From assembly GCF_934561735.1 (NCBI RefSeq), contig NZ_CAKTGT010000003.1, positions 124,001-188,000 on the forward strand: a stretch of 64,000 nt of DNA, in the 5' to 3' direction. The position numbers and the translations under genes were made by a program. Under the pieces are notes generated by a model. The model saw nothing but the letters and a program-made list of their open reading frames with translations, did not search any database and was not told where the DNA came from. This document shows, one piece after another, positions 23,849 through 32,604 of the stretch. Positions within the stretch are counted from its first letter, which is position 1, and the number at the start of each line of letters is the position of its first letter. This stretch comes from an uncultured Eubacterium sp. (GTDB taxonomy: Bacteria > Bacillota > Clostridia > Oscillospirales > Acutalibacteraceae).

Positions 23849-24277
23849 TTATTCGTGATCGTGGTCACAGCAACCGCAGCCGCATTCGTCATCGTCATCA
23901 AATTCAACATCGAATTCCAAAACTTCGCCGCAGTTAGGGCACTCAAACTTGCCCTCTTCGATAGTATCCATATCAACCATAATCTTTTCGTGGCATGTAG
24001 GGCATTCAACCTCATACTCTTCGTCATCATCACAGCAACCGCAATCGCAGTCATCGTCATCATAAACAAATTCTTCGAGGTCTGCCAAATCTTCATCAAC
24101 AGCGTCGATTTGCTCGCCTACAAGTTCAAGACCTTCTGTCATATCTTCCATATCTTCTGTAAGATTTTCAAGAACATCGATGATGGCATTGAATACCTTT
24201 GTTTCTTTTTTATTAGGGTCCAAATCAAGACCGTCAATGAGGCCCTTGAGGTAGCCCAAGCTTTCTGATGTTTCCAT
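23849..24277 (-). CDS. CD1247-like acidic zinc-ribbon protein
   Basis: The 142-residue protein has a helical N-terminus (YLKGLIDGLDLDPNKKE...) like the CD1247-type N-terminal domain of Clostridia, then a coiled acidic helix (about residues 35-70). An aspartate-rich CDCGCC cluster follows, then a zinc ribbon CPTCHEK...CPNCGEV (about 91-118), and a second CGCGCCDHDHE metal-binding tail. It is likely to bind zinc or another metal. The function of the family is not known. It lies next to efp in many Clostridia and is preceded here by AAAGGA. Confidence 0.8.
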   Translation of the reverse strand: METSESLGYLKGLIDGLDLDPNKKETKVFNAIIDVLENLTEDMEDMTEGLELVGEQIDAVDEDLADLEEFVYDDDDCDCGCCDDDEEYEVECPTCHEKIMVDMDTIEEGKFECPNCGEVLEFDVEFDDDDECGCGCCDHDHE

Positions 24278-24336
24278 AATTAATTCCTTTCGTAATGTTG
24301 AATTATTATTTATGCAAATAAAATTTCAATCAATAA

Positions 24337-24894
24337 TTATGCTCTTTCCATGTATTCACATGTTCTTGTGTCAATTCTGATCATATCGCCTTCGTTGATG
24401 AAAAGCGGAACTCTGATTTCTGCACCTGTTTCAACAGTTGCAGGCTTGAGAGTATTTGTAGCTGTGTTGCCCTTTACGCCCGGCTCTGTAGCTGTAACCT
24501 GAAGAGTAACAAATGTAGGTGGTTCTACGCCGAAAACCTTGCCCTTATAAGACAAAATTTTGCATACATCGTTTTCTTTAACAAAGCGGAAAGAATCCGG
24601 CAAATCAGCCTCTGATACAGGGACCATATCAAAAGTTTCATTGTCCATAAAATAATAAAGTCCGTCGTCGCTGTATGAATATGCCATATCCTTTCTTTCG
24701 ATATAAGCTGTAGGGAACTTGGCAGTTGGGTTGTAAGACTTTTCAACTACCGAACCTGTAATAACATTTTTTGTCTTTGTTCTGACAAAAGCGGCACCTT
24801 TACCCGGCTTTACATGCTGGAATTCTACAACCTGCAACACATTGCCGTCTTCTTCAAAGGTAACTCCGTTTCGGAAATCGCCTGCACTAATCAT
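24337..24894 (-). CDS. efp: Translation elongation factor P
   Basis: The 185-residue protein has the usual EF-P length and three beta-barrel domains: the N-terminal KOW-like domain with VVEFQHVKPGKGAAFVRTKTKN (residues about 22-43), the middle OB domain (FVKENDVCKILSYKGKVFGV) and the C-terminal OB domain ending IRIDTRTCEYMERA. The loop residue that is modified or unmodified at the P-site tip lies in PGKGAA (Lys). EF-P rescues ribosomes stalled at polyproline. A strong CGGAGG site precedes the ATG. The order CD1247-like/efp/aroQ is common in Clostridia. Confidence 0.96.
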   Translation of the reverse strand: MISAGDFRNGVTFEEDGNVLQVVEFQHVKPGKGAAFVRTKTKNVITGSVVEKSYNPTAKFPTAYIERKDMAYSYSDDGLYYFMDNETFDMVPVSEADLPDSFRFVKENDVCKILSYKGKVFGVEPPTFVTLQVTATEPGVKGNTATNTLKPATVETGAEIRVPLFINEGDMIRIDTRTCEYMERA

Positions 24895-24931
24895 TAATTT
24901 ATACCTCCGTATATAGTTTTACTTTTTTATT

Positions 24932-25366
24932 TTATAATATTTCGCACAATAAATCAATACCCATTTTGTAACTATCTTTGCCAAAACCCGAAATTTGTTT
25001 TACGCAAACATCAGTTATAACGGAAATTTTGCGAAAATCCTCTCTTTTATGAATATCGCTCATATGAACTTCAACAAAAGGAGTGTAATCGGCAACAGCT
25101 TCGATAGCGTCACGAATGGCATAAGAGTAATGCGTATAAGCACCCGCATTAAGGACTACACCGTCATATTTATCCTTACTTTCGTGAATCACATCAATGA
25201 GTGCTCCCTCGTGATTTGACTGATAAAAAGACATTTCGCAGCCCTTACCTTCACCGTAAGCTTTAAGTTCGGCATTTATATCGGCAAGAGTTTCGGCTCC
25301 GTACACATTCTTTTTTCTTATTCCTGTCATATTGAGATTAGGCCCGTTCATAACCAAAATTTTCAT
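24932..25366 (-). CDS. aroQ: Type II 3-dehydroquinate dehydratase
   Basis: ATG 25366 after AGGAG gives 144 residues and the usual N-terminus MKILVMNGPNLNMTG. Key features are the lid Tyr in NVYG (about residue 22), YQSNHEGALID (about 53-63), the NAGAYTHYS substrate loop (about 74-82), and the catalytic His in VEVHMSDIHKRE (about 100), typical of the dodecameric family. The enzyme dehydrates 3-dehydroquinate to 3-dehydroshikimate in the shikimate pathway. No other aro gene is in the window. Confidence 0.95.
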   Translation of the reverse strand: MKILVMNGPNLNMTGIRKKNVYGAETLADINAELKAYGEGKGCEMSFYQSNHEGALIDVIHESKDKYDGVVLNAGAYTHYSYAIRDAIEAVADYTPFVEVHMSDIHKREDFRKISVITDVCVKQISGFGKDSYKMGIDLLCEIL

Positions 25367-25388
25367 ATTATGCTCCTGAATCAATTGT

Positions 25389-25420
25389 TAAAAAAAGAGT
25401 GACTGCTGTCACTCTTTTTA
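25389..25420 (-). terminator. Intrinsic terminator between rpsU and aroQ
   Basis: AAAAAGAGTGAC/GTCACTCTTTTT with a short loop, with A-runs and T-runs at both sides. It follows the rpsU stop codon. Confidence 0.85.
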
Positions 25421-25427
25421 TGTACTC

Positions 25428-25604
25428 TTATTTGTACTTTCTCTTACGAGCAGCTTCGCTCTTCTTCTTACGAGCTACTGAAGGCTTTTCGTAATGCTCT
25501 CTCTTTCTTACTTCTTGGATGATGCCATCACGAGAAGTCTGGCGCTTAAATCTGCGAAGTGCGCTGTCAAGAGATTCATTTTCCTTAACTTTTACCTGAC
25601 TCAC
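25428..25604 (-). CDS. rpsU: 30S ribosomal protein S21
   Basis: This is a 58-codon gene starting with GTG (25604) seven bases after GGAGGGAGGG. The product begins MSQVKVKENESLDSALRRFK and ends in a Lys/Arg-rich tail (KKKSEAARKRKYK), exactly the small, very basic S21 pattern, including the conserved RRFKR and EVRKREHYEKPS segments. S21 sits near the 3' end of 16S rRNA and helps initiation. It is monocistronic: consensus promoter at 25662-25690 and terminator at 25389-25420. A CCGA/TCGG hairpin in its leader overlaps the first GGAGGG. Confidence 0.95.
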   Translation of the reverse strand: MSQVKVKENESLDSALRRFKRQTSRDGIIQEVRKREHYEKPSVARKKKSEAARKRKYK

Positions 25605-25661
25605 TGTATTCCCTCCCTCCGACCATCGGGGGTTATTTGATAAAATTTATATATCGCAAAG

Positions 25662-25690
25662 ATTATAATAGATAAATACCGCATTGTCAA
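25662..25690 (-). promoter_or_regulatory. Promoter of rpsU
   Basis: Minus strand TTGACA (25685-25690), 17 bases, TATAAT (25662-25667): perfect consensus. Confidence 0.85.
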
Positions 25691-25754
25691 GCATTTTGTA
25701 AAATTAAATTCGAAAAAATAAAATTTTGTCACATATTGCTAAAATATCGGTGTT

Positions 25755-27032
25755 TTAGCGGCATTTAACTGACTTTGTACTGCTCCAAGTGCCGTAAATT
25801 TTTTCATCGTCGTATGAGGTGTATCCTCTTACTCTTATGTAATAATACTTACCTTTTTTAAGATTTTTACGGGTATAAGAGAGCTTGTTTTTGTTTGTAA
25901 TTGTCTTTGTAATTACACCGGACTTAAAGTTTTTGCTTGTTGAAAGCTGAAGTTGATAACCCGAGCAAGAGCCTGAAAGTTTTTTCCACCTTGTAACAAT
26001 CTTTTTTGAACCGGATGAGTAAGCCGACCTGACTGCTTCCTTTTTTGGCTTTGAAGCAGTTACAACCGGAGTTGAATAATCACCCTTTACATTTCCCGAA
26101 TATGCACAAACCTTAATTTCGTACACATTGCCCGGGTCAAGGCCGGAAATATTTGTGTCTGCTGTGGTAACGGTTTTGTTAAAGTTTGTACCTTTTGTTT
26201 TGTTATTAACATCCACATAATACTTTGTAGCGTCATTAACTTCGTCCCACTCAAAATCAATTTTACTGCATCCCTGACTTGTAACGGTCAATCCCGTTAC
26301 ATCAAGCTCGCCTGCCGGAACAGTAGTTGTTTCATCCTCGGCGGGTGCGGGATTTACGCCTGCAGTATAAAGATTGTCATAATTCTTAAAATGGCTTATG
26401 CTTATGCCTATGCCGCCTGAATTTGCAACCTTCATTGTGCTGTAAAAAATTGCGTTCATAGAATAAATCGAGCCGTCTTCGTCATAAATTGTGCGGGTAG
26501 GGTTTTCCCTCATGCTCTGCCAATAAATCGTGTCTATATGGCATGCACTTGAGCTGTAACCGGCGGTTGCATAATTTGAATGGAATATTTCCATTTTCTG
26601 CGAATCAATGTATTGAATCATAACAGTATGCGTTTTTCTTGCGTTACTGTTAAGTGCGCCGTAATGAACAATATCGCCCGCCGAGGCATTGCTTACAAAG
26701 AAATTGATTATATCCTCGACAAACTGCGAATCCGGAACGGTTTTAGGTGAAGTATATATACCGGTTGTTTCATAATTGCCCGAATTATGCTTTACATGAT
26801 AGTTATTGTAAAGACCTTCGGCATACGGAACGCCGTAAAGATACTGGCAAACCTTTGACACAAATGTGTAGCAGTTTGACGACACCGCCGTTTGACCCGG
26901 AATATATCCGCTTATTGTTTCTATTTGTTCAAGCTTGTCCGTGGCAGTACCGTTTGCATAAACGCTTGTTGCACCGAACAATGTTGTGACCGCAATTACC
27001 ATTGATAAAAGAACAGATATTACTTTTTTCAT
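25755..27032 (-). CDS. Secreted protein with N-terminal cysteine-peptidase-like domain and two fibronectin type III domains
   Basis: ATG 27032 opens a signal peptide (MKKVISVLLSMVIAVTTLFG...VYANG), giving 425 residues. The N-terminal region (about residues 30-230) has SSNCYTFVSKVCQYLYG, with a Cys placed like the nucleophile of NlpC/CHAP-type folds, and KTHTVMIQYI with a His at the expected spacing; this is a weak match. Two fibronectin type III-like domains (about 245-335 and 338-425) follow, with FEWDEVNDATKYYVDV and VRVRGYTSYDDEKIYGTWS. It has no anchor, so it is probably released or bound to the wall. Function unknown. Confidence 0.75.
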   Translation of the reverse strand: MKKVISVLLSMVIAVTTLFGATSVYANGTATDKLEQIETISGYIPGQTAVSSNCYTFVSKVCQYLYGVPYAEGLYNNYHVKHNSGNYETTGIYTSPKTVPDSQFVEDIINFFVSNASAGDIVHYGALNSNARKTHTVMIQYIDSQKMEIFHSNYATAGYSSSACHIDTIYWQSMRENPTRTIYDEDGSIYSMNAIFYSTMKVANSGGIGISISHFKNYDNLYTAGVNPAPAEDETTTVPAGELDVTGLTVTSQGCSKIDFEWDEVNDATKYYVDVNNKTKGTNFNKTVTTADTNISGLDPGNVYEIKVCAYSGNVKGDYSTPVVTASKPKKEAVRSAYSSGSKKIVTRWKKLSGSCSGYQLQLSTSKNFKSGVITKTITNKNKLSYTRKNLKKGKYYYIRVRGYTSYDDEKIYGTWSSTKSVKCR

Positions 27033-27068
27033 ACCTATATCGCTTCCTCCTATCTGAAAATCCAAAAT

Positions 27069-27097
27069 ATTATAGCACAAATTTAATCAAAGGTCAA
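27069..27097 (-). promoter_or_regulatory. Promoter of the secreted Fn3 protein gene
   Basis: Minus strand TTGACC (27092-27097), 17 bases, TATAAT (27069-27074). Confidence 0.8.
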
Positions 27098-27104
27098 ATT
27101 TTGA

Positions 27105-27141
27105 CGAAAAAAGGCAGGTATGAGCGAACTCAAACCTGCCT
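27105..27141 (-). terminator. Intrinsic terminator after the beta-propeller gene
   Basis: Minus strand AGGCAGGT (27134-27141) pairs with ACCTGCCT (27112-27119), then TTTTTTCG. Confidence 0.85.
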
Positions 27142-27147
27142 AAATTA

Positions 27148-29049
27148 TTACTTCAATTCAAAAGAAGATACATCCAAATTATTGTCAACAACATAATAGT
27201 AATCGTCAACATATGTTACTCTTGTGTTCATACCGCCGTATGAACTTTCACCGAGTTTTGCTTTGTAATTCTCTTTTTCGATAATTTTGCCTTTTTCTAC
27301 AGATACAACTATTGCACCCTTTTGTGAATTATCGTCATTTACAACAGGAACGGCATAATAACCTTTTTCCTTGTTTTCAACGAGTGCCTTTGGATTGTAC
27401 TGTGCCTCGCTCGACACGGTACGGTACACCTTTTCATCAAGTATTTTAGGCTCAAGCGGGTTTGAAACATCAAAAAGCACAAATTTAAGTCCGTCGTTTA
27501 TTTCCATATCATTTTCAAAATATGTGTTGTAACCCACCCCGAGAAGCTGATTGTTGCCTACATTTACAAGCATAGACGAAAATCCGTCTATTTCCACACT
27601 GCCCATAAACTGCGGTTTTTTAACATTTGAAAGATTTATAACAATCAACGGATCGGTTTGCTCATATGTGATTACATATGCGTAATCATCAACATATTTA
27701 ACCGCCCTTATGGTTTCGCCCTTTGCAAAAGCACTTGATTTGTAAATTTGCTTGAGATTTGAATCAAAAACATAAAAATAGTTACATTCCTTATTGTTTA
27801 CAGCCTGAGTTGTGAAAACGCAAAGATGTCCGTCTTTTTCGCTGAACGAATATTGGCTGTCTACTCGACCTTTGATTTTTACATAATCGCAGAATTTTAC
27901 ACCGTCTTTGAGCGAAATTTTTGCGATGGTGGTATTAGGCTCGCTATCGGTATAATCGCTGCCGTAAACATAAAGATAATCCTTGTTACTGTAAACATCA
28001 TCGCCGCAACCGAGAACCGCCTTTGTTGTGCCGATTGTTTCGCAAGTATTAACATCGAGAGCGGTAACAACAACATAGTTTGTACCCACTCCGTTTTTTG
28101 CATAATAAATATCCTTGGCGTTCAGTTTTTCACTGTCGCCCTCGCCCGAACATGTAGACGGAATATGGTCCTTGGCTTTTACGGGACCGCTGATATTGTA
28201 ATTTGAAACAATATAAAAAACATCGCCTACAAGCCTTGAAGAAATATAAGAACCCGACTGCTCAAACGAATTGATTTGAGTAGGATTGTCTATATCGCTT
28301 ATGTCATAAACCATTGCCTGTGTTGCACAGTGTGCACCTGCAACCATTTCCTCAACGGTTGCACCAGAAAAGCTTGTACAATTTACCACAAGCTTGTCAT
28401 CGGATACAAACATATCCTCAATAACGCTGTTGACATCATCAAGTTCAATAGTATTTGCAACGGTTGATTTGCCTTTTTTGGTTTCAATCACATTGACAAC
28501 GCGTTTGTCAACGCCGCTTTTTTCATCAAATGATTGATTGAGATAATAAATATCGCTGCCGTTTGTTTTGATAATATCGGCTTCATCAACGCCTTTTTCC
28601 TGAACATAGGTTTCTGCGCTGTCGGAATTATTTGCTTTTGCCGTTGCCGGAGCATCCATATACTCTATGAGTTCCGGAGATGCCTTATCGGATTTTTTTA
28701 ATCTGTTTTTTCTTGCTCGCTTTTTTTCTTGCTTTTTGCTTTTTTCAATATATTTTTCTACTTTATCGTAGTTTTCAAAGTTTTGCAGTTGTGTAACGGA
28801 AGTTGCGTCATCGGATTTTATTCTGTAATCTATATCCGACACATTCACGGTTGTTACAACCATAACAAAAACGGCAATGCACGCCGCTATACTCATTCCT
28901 GCCTTAAAAGCAGGTTTTTGCCTAAACTTAATTTTAACCGGGCGTACATTATTGAGTTTTGATTGCACTCTTTTGTCGAGTTCATCGGGTATATCAACCC
29001 GTGCTTCATCAAATTGCGACTTGATGAAGTCAAAATCATTATTTTTCAT
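27148..29049 (-). CDS. Membrane-anchored beta-propeller protein, probable regulator of the adjacent ECF sigma factor
   Basis: ATG 29049 lies inside the end of the sigma factor gene (11-base overlap) after GGAGGG, giving 633 residues. The N-terminus (about residues 1-48) is cytoplasmic and helical, one membrane helix follows (about 50-70), then a Lys/Arg-rich stretch and a large extracellular region (about 150-633) with repeated blade strands of the Beta_propel family (for example EKGVDEADIIKTNGSDIYYL and KYVDDYAYVITYEQTDPL). Position, overlap and topology fit an anti-sigma factor that senses an external signal with the propeller. No zinc-type anti-sigma motif is seen in the N-terminus, so that role is inferred. 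Confidence 0.75.
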   Translation of the reverse strand: MKNNDFDFIKSQFDEARVDIPDELDKRVQSKLNNVRPVKIKFRQKPAFKAGMSIAACIAVFVMVVTTVNVSDIDYRIKSDDATSVTQLQNFENYDKVEKYIEKSKKQEKKRARKNRLKKSDKASPELIEYMDAPATAKANNSDSAETYVQEKGVDEADIIKTNGSDIYYLNQSFDEKSGVDKRVVNVIETKKGKSTVANTIELDDVNSVIEDMFVSDDKLVVNCTSFSGATVEEMVAGAHCATQAMVYDISDIDNPTQINSFEQSGSYISSRLVGDVFYIVSNYNISGPVKAKDHIPSTCSGEGDSEKLNAKDIYYAKNGVGTNYVVVTALDVNTCETIGTTKAVLGCGDDVYSNKDYLYVYGSDYTDSEPNTTIAKISLKDGVKFCDYVKIKGRVDSQYSFSEKDGHLCVFTTQAVNNKECNYFYVFDSNLKQIYKSSAFAKGETIRAVKYVDDYAYVITYEQTDPLIVINLSNVKKPQFMGSVEIDGFSSMLVNVGNNQLLGVGYNTYFENDMEINDGLKFVLFDVSNPLEPKILDEKVYRTVSSEAQYNPKALVENKEKGYYAVPVVNDDNSQKGAIVVSVEKGKIIEKENYKAKLGESSYGGMNTRVTYVDDYYYVVDNNLDVSSFELK

Positions 29050-29560
29050 ACTTACCCTCCAAGAAATCACGCATCTTGGACAATGCTCTTGAGAGCTTTG
29101 ACCTTACTGCCCCAGAGGTATAGCCGGTGACTTTGGCAATTTCCTTGCTGTTAAATCCGGATACTGAAAGAAGAACTATGTCTTTTTCGACATCATTCAG
29201 TATGGCTAACGCTTCACGCAATTCAAGTGCTTTAAAGTCACCGTCATTCGCCGAAAGACCGCTTTCGACATCAGACAGATCGTCACTTTCTTTTGCTCGG
29301 ATAACATCCTTAACATAGTGAGAACAACTGGCGGCATGAATACGAAACAAATATGTGGAAAATGCCTTTTCATTCTTTAATTTTCCGATTTGTTCAAGAG
29401 CCGCCAACATAGTGTCGGACACTGCATCCATAGCATAATCAGGGTCGCCGATCTTATACCACGCATAGCGGTAAAGAGCGTCTTTATATTCAAGGTAAAG
29501 CTGAGAAAAAGCCTCCCTGTCACCCTGTTGAGATCTTGCTACCAAGCTAAGATCTGCCAT
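29039..29560 (-). CDS. ECF-type RNA polymerase sigma factor
   Basis: The 173-residue protein begins after AAAGAGGTG. Region 2 covers about residues 10-80 (FSQLYLEYKDALYRYAWYKIGDPDYAMDAVSDTM, the core-binding and -10 recognition part) and region 4 about 110-170 (ELREALAILNDVEKDIVLLSVSGFNSKEIAKVTGYTSGAVRSKLSRAL, a helix-turn-helix). It lacks region 3, as ECF factors do. The 11-base overlap with the membrane propeller gene is typical of sigma/anti-sigma pairs. A candidate ECF-type promoter precedes it, suggesting autoregulation. Confidence 0.92.
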   Translation of the reverse strand: MADLSLVARSQQGDREAFSQLYLEYKDALYRYAWYKIGDPDYAMDAVSDTMLAALEQIGKLKNEKAFSTYLFRIHAASCSHYVKDVIRAKESDDLSDVESGLSANDGDFKALELREALAILNDVEKDIVLLSVSGFNSKEIAKVTGYTSGAVRSKLSRALSKMRDFLEGKYEK

Positions 29561-29595
29561 AAATTCACCTCTTTGAGATCTCTCTCATAATAATA

Positions 29596-29622
29596 GTACA
29601 AAAAAACTTCAAAAGTGTTGCA
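29596..29622 (-). promoter_or_regulatory. Candidate ECF-type autoregulated promoter
   Basis: Minus strand TGCAACACTTTT (29611-29622) resembles the AAC-containing -35 element of extracytoplasmic-function promoters, followed by GTAC (29596-29599) at the -10 position. It lies about 40 bases before the sigma gene. Sequence similarity only. Confidence 0.4.
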
Positions 29623-29659
29623 AAAAAAATCAAAAAATTTTCAAATCAATATATTTTTT

Positions 29660-29689
29660 GAAAAAAGCCCCCAAAACAGAGGCTTTTTC
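29660..29689 (-). terminator. Intrinsic terminator after leuS
   Basis: Minus strand AAAAAGCC (29681-29688) pairs with GGCTTTTT (29662-29669), followed by further T residues; it ends the long housekeeping run. Confidence 0.8.
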
Positions 29690-29733
29690 AACACAATCTG
29701 ACCGTGAAGTCACATAATAATCGCAAAAAATTA

Positions 29734-32142
29734 TTACATAGCAACAAAGTTTACAAGCTTGCCCGGAACATAAATCTCTTTTTTGATTTCCTTACCTTCA
29801 AGGAGCTCGGCAATCTTTGGCTCAGCCTTTGCGAGTGCCAAAACATCATCCTTTGCCATATCAACAGGTACGGTAATCTTTGCACGAACCTTGCCCATAA
29901 TCTGAATAACGATTTCAACATCGTTTTCCTTTGTTTTTTCTTCATCATACTCCGGCCACTTAGCTTGATTAACCATTCCGCCGAAGTTCATTACATCCCA
30001 CATTTCCTCTGTAACATGAGGTGCAAACGGATTAAGTAAAATTGTAAGAGTTTTGAGTTCTGCCTTATTACAACCCTTTGCAGAAAGCTCGTTTACCAAG
30101 GTCATCATAGCCGCAATAGCTGTGTTTGCCTTGAGGTTGTCAATATCATAAGTAACCTTCTTGATTGTTTTGTGCATAAGTGCTTCCATCTGAGGAGTAT
30201 ACTCGTCACCGTCAACAACCTTTTCCTGAAGATTCCAGAATTTTTCGATAAATCTCTTGCATCCCTTAATAGAATCCGAGTTCCACGGAGCGGCTTTTTC
30301 AAAATCGCCGATAAACATTTCATAAAGACGCATTGTATCTGCACCGTAGGAGTCTACGATTTCATCAGGGTTAACAACATTTCCTCTGGACTTTGACATC
30401 TTTTCGCCGTTTTCGCCCAAAATCATACCGTGAGAAGTTCTCTTTTTATACGGTTCGGAAGTAGGAACAACGCCGATGTCGTAAAGGAACTTGTGCCAAA
30501 ATCTTGAATAAAGAAGGTGGAGGGTTGTGTGCTCCATACCGCCGTTGTACCAATCAACAGGTGTCCAATATTCAGCGGCTTCCTTGGAAATAAGTTCCTT
30601 GTCGTTGTGTGGATCGCAATATCTGAGGAAATACCATGACGAACCTGCCCACTGAGGCATTGTGTCGGTTTCTCTCTTTGCGGGACCGCCGCAGCAAGGA
30701 CAGGTTGTATTTACCCAATCGGTCATCTTTGCAAGCGGTGATTCGCCTGTGTCGGTTGGTTCATATGATTCTACATTTGGAAGTGTAAGCGGAAGCTGAC
30801 TTTCATCAAGAGGCACATAGCCGCACTTTTCGCACTTAACGATAGGAATCGGCTCGCCCCAATATCTTTGACGGGAGAATACCCAGTCACGGAGTTTAAA
30901 GTTAACCTTTTGGTGACCCTTGCCCTCTTTTGTAAGCCATTCGGTAATAGATTTTTTAGCATCTTCAACAGACATACCTGTGAGGAAGTCGGAATTTGTC
31001 ATAACGCCTGTTGCACAATCGGTAAACGCTTCGTTTTCAACGCCGACCTTTGAACCTGCAACAACCTCGATAATAGGCAAATCAAACTTCTTTGCAAATT
31101 CCCAGTCACGGGTATCGTGAGCAGGAACTGCCATAATAGCACCCGTACCGTAAGAAACAAGTACATAATCTGAAATGAAAATAGGAATTTCCTTGTTATT
31201 AACAGGATTGATACCCATAACGCCGTCAAGTCTTACGCCGGTCTTATCCTTATTAAGCTCTGTTCTTTCAAAATCAGACTTATGAGCGGCTTCATCCTGA
31301 TACTTACGAACCTCGTCAAGATTGTTGAGCTTGTCTGCCCACTTTTCAATATAAGGGTGTTCAGGTGAAATAACCATATATGTTGCACCGAAAAGTGTGT
31401 CCGGACGGGTTGTATATACGGTAAGAGTGTCGCCGAGAGTTGTGCCGAAATCAACTTCTGCACCTGTTGAGCGACCGATCCAGTTGCGTTGCTGAGTCTT
31501 TACTCTGTCGATGAAATCAACATCGTCAAGGTCTTTTACAAGACGGTCTGCATATTCTGTAATTTTGAGCATCCACTGGCTTTGATTTTTACGGATAACT
31601 TCGCTGCCGCAACGCTCGCAAACACCGTTTACAACTTCTTCATTTGCAAGAACACACTTGCAAGATGTACACCAGTTTACTGCCATTTCCTTTTTATACG
31701 CCAAGCCTTTTTTGAAAAGCTGGAGGAAAATCCACTGTGTCCATTTGTAATAAGACGGGTCTGTGGTATTAATCTCTCTTGTCCAGTCAAATGAGAAACC
31801 GAGAGATTGAAGTTGCTGTTTGAAATGAGCAACATTGTTTTTTGTTACCTCTGCCGGATGAATGTGATTCTTGATAGCGAAATTTTCGGTAGGAAGTCCG
31901 AAAGCATCCCAACCCATCGGATAAAGAACATTGTAGCCCTCAAGTCTTTTTTTACGGGCAACAATATCAAGAGCCGTGTACGAACGAGGGTGACCTACAT
32001 GCAAGCCCTGTCCGCTCGGATAAGGGAATTCTACCAAGCAATAATACTTAGGCAAGGAGAAATCCTGCTTTGCGGCAAATGTGTTTTGGGTGTACCAAAC
32101 ATTTTGCCACTTTGATTCGATTTGTTTAAAATTATATTCCAT
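29734..32142 (-). CDS. leuS: Leucyl-tRNA synthetase
   Basis: The 802-residue class I synthetase has the HIGH-type motif (GLHVGHPRSYTALD, about residues 45-58), the CP1 editing domain (about 220-410, including TTRPDTLFGATYMVISPEH and the YGTGAIMAVPAHDTRDWEF catalytic loop), zinc-type Cys pairs (CTSCKC/CERCG) and the KMSKSRG motif (about 565). An anticodon-binding and C-terminal domain follow. It charges tRNA-Leu and edits mischarged isoleucine/norvaline. TGGAGG precedes the ATG, 32 bases after rsfS, with no room for a T-box between them. Confidence 0.97.
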   Translation of the reverse strand: MEYNFKQIESKWQNVWYTQNTFAAKQDFSLPKYYCLVEFPYPSGQGLHVGHPRSYTALDIVARKKRLEGYNVLYPMGWDAFGLPTENFAIKNHIHPAEVTKNNVAHFKQQLQSLGFSFDWTREINTTDPSYYKWTQWIFLQLFKKGLAYKKEMAVNWCTSCKCVLANEEVVNGVCERCGSEVIRKNQSQWMLKITEYADRLVKDLDDVDFIDRVKTQQRNWIGRSTGAEVDFGTTLGDTLTVYTTRPDTLFGATYMVISPEHPYIEKWADKLNNLDEVRKYQDEAAHKSDFERTELNKDKTGVRLDGVMGINPVNNKEIPIFISDYVLVSYGTGAIMAVPAHDTRDWEFAKKFDLPIIEVVAGSKVGVENEAFTDCATGVMTNSDFLTGMSVEDAKKSITEWLTKEGKGHQKVNFKLRDWVFSRQRYWGEPIPIVKCEKCGYVPLDESQLPLTLPNVESYEPTDTGESPLAKMTDWVNTTCPCCGGPAKRETDTMPQWAGSSWYFLRYCDPHNDKELISKEAAEYWTPVDWYNGGMEHTTLHLLYSRFWHKFLYDIGVVPTSEPYKKRTSHGMILGENGEKMSKSRGNVVNPDEIVDSYGADTMRLYEMFIGDFEKAAPWNSDSIKGCKRFIEKFWNLQEKVVDGDEYTPQMEALMHKTIKKVTYDIDNLKANTAIAAMMTLVNELSAKGCNKAELKTLTILLNPFAPHVTEEMWDVMNFGGMVNQAKWPEYDEEKTKENDVEIVIQIMGKVRAKITVPVDMAKDDVLALAKAEPKIAELLEGKEIKKEIYVPGKLVNFVAM

Positions 32143-32174
32143 TATGTCAGTCCTCCATAGGAAATATTTACTGT

Positions 32175-32540
32175 TCAGTCTTTAACGATAATATCATCGA
32201 TATTAATCTTTTCGCCGTCCTCCCACAAACGCTCGATTTGATAAAAACCACGCTGTTGTTTGAGTAGAATATGAATTACACAGCCCGCATAATCAAGGCA
32301 AACCCACTCACTGCGTTCACCCTCAATGTGGTGCGGCTCATAGCCTGCCTCGGAAAGTTTATATTCAACCTCATCGGCAATAGCCTTGAGCTGTGTGTTT
32401 GAATTTGCTGTTGCGATAACAAAATAATCGGTAAGAACGGTAATATCCGATACCTTGATAACCTCGATATCGTCACCACGCTTGCTGTCGATTGCCTTTA
32501 CGGCTATCTTTGCAATTTCCAAATAGTTTTCCTTGTCCAT
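32175..32540 (-). CDS. rsfS: Ribosome silencing factor RsfS
   Basis: ATG 32540 is preferred over the ATG two codons upstream because AAAGGA then has normal spacing; 121 residues. RsfS family features: KGDDIEVIKVSDITVLTDYFVIATANSNTQLKAIAD..., HHIEGERSEWVCLDYAGCVIHI. RsfS binds ribosomal protein L14 and blocks subunit joining when nutrients are scarce. It lies in the conserved nadD-yqeK-rsfS order, 64 bases after yqeK. Confidence 0.95.
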   Translation of the reverse strand: MDKENYLEIAKIAVKAIDSKRGDDIEVIKVSDITVLTDYFVIATANSNTQLKAIADEVEYKLSEAGYEPHHIEGERSEWVCLDYAGCVIHILLKQQRGFYQIERLWEDGEKINIDDIIVKD

Positions 32541-32604
32541 AGTCATTCCTTTATTATAAACATTATATATTGTTTAGGCAAGGCTCTGCCCTGCTGTATT
32601 TTAT

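Noticed and set aside
32143..32174. T-box leader before leuS
   Set aside because: Only 32 bases separate it from rsfS, far too short for a T-box.
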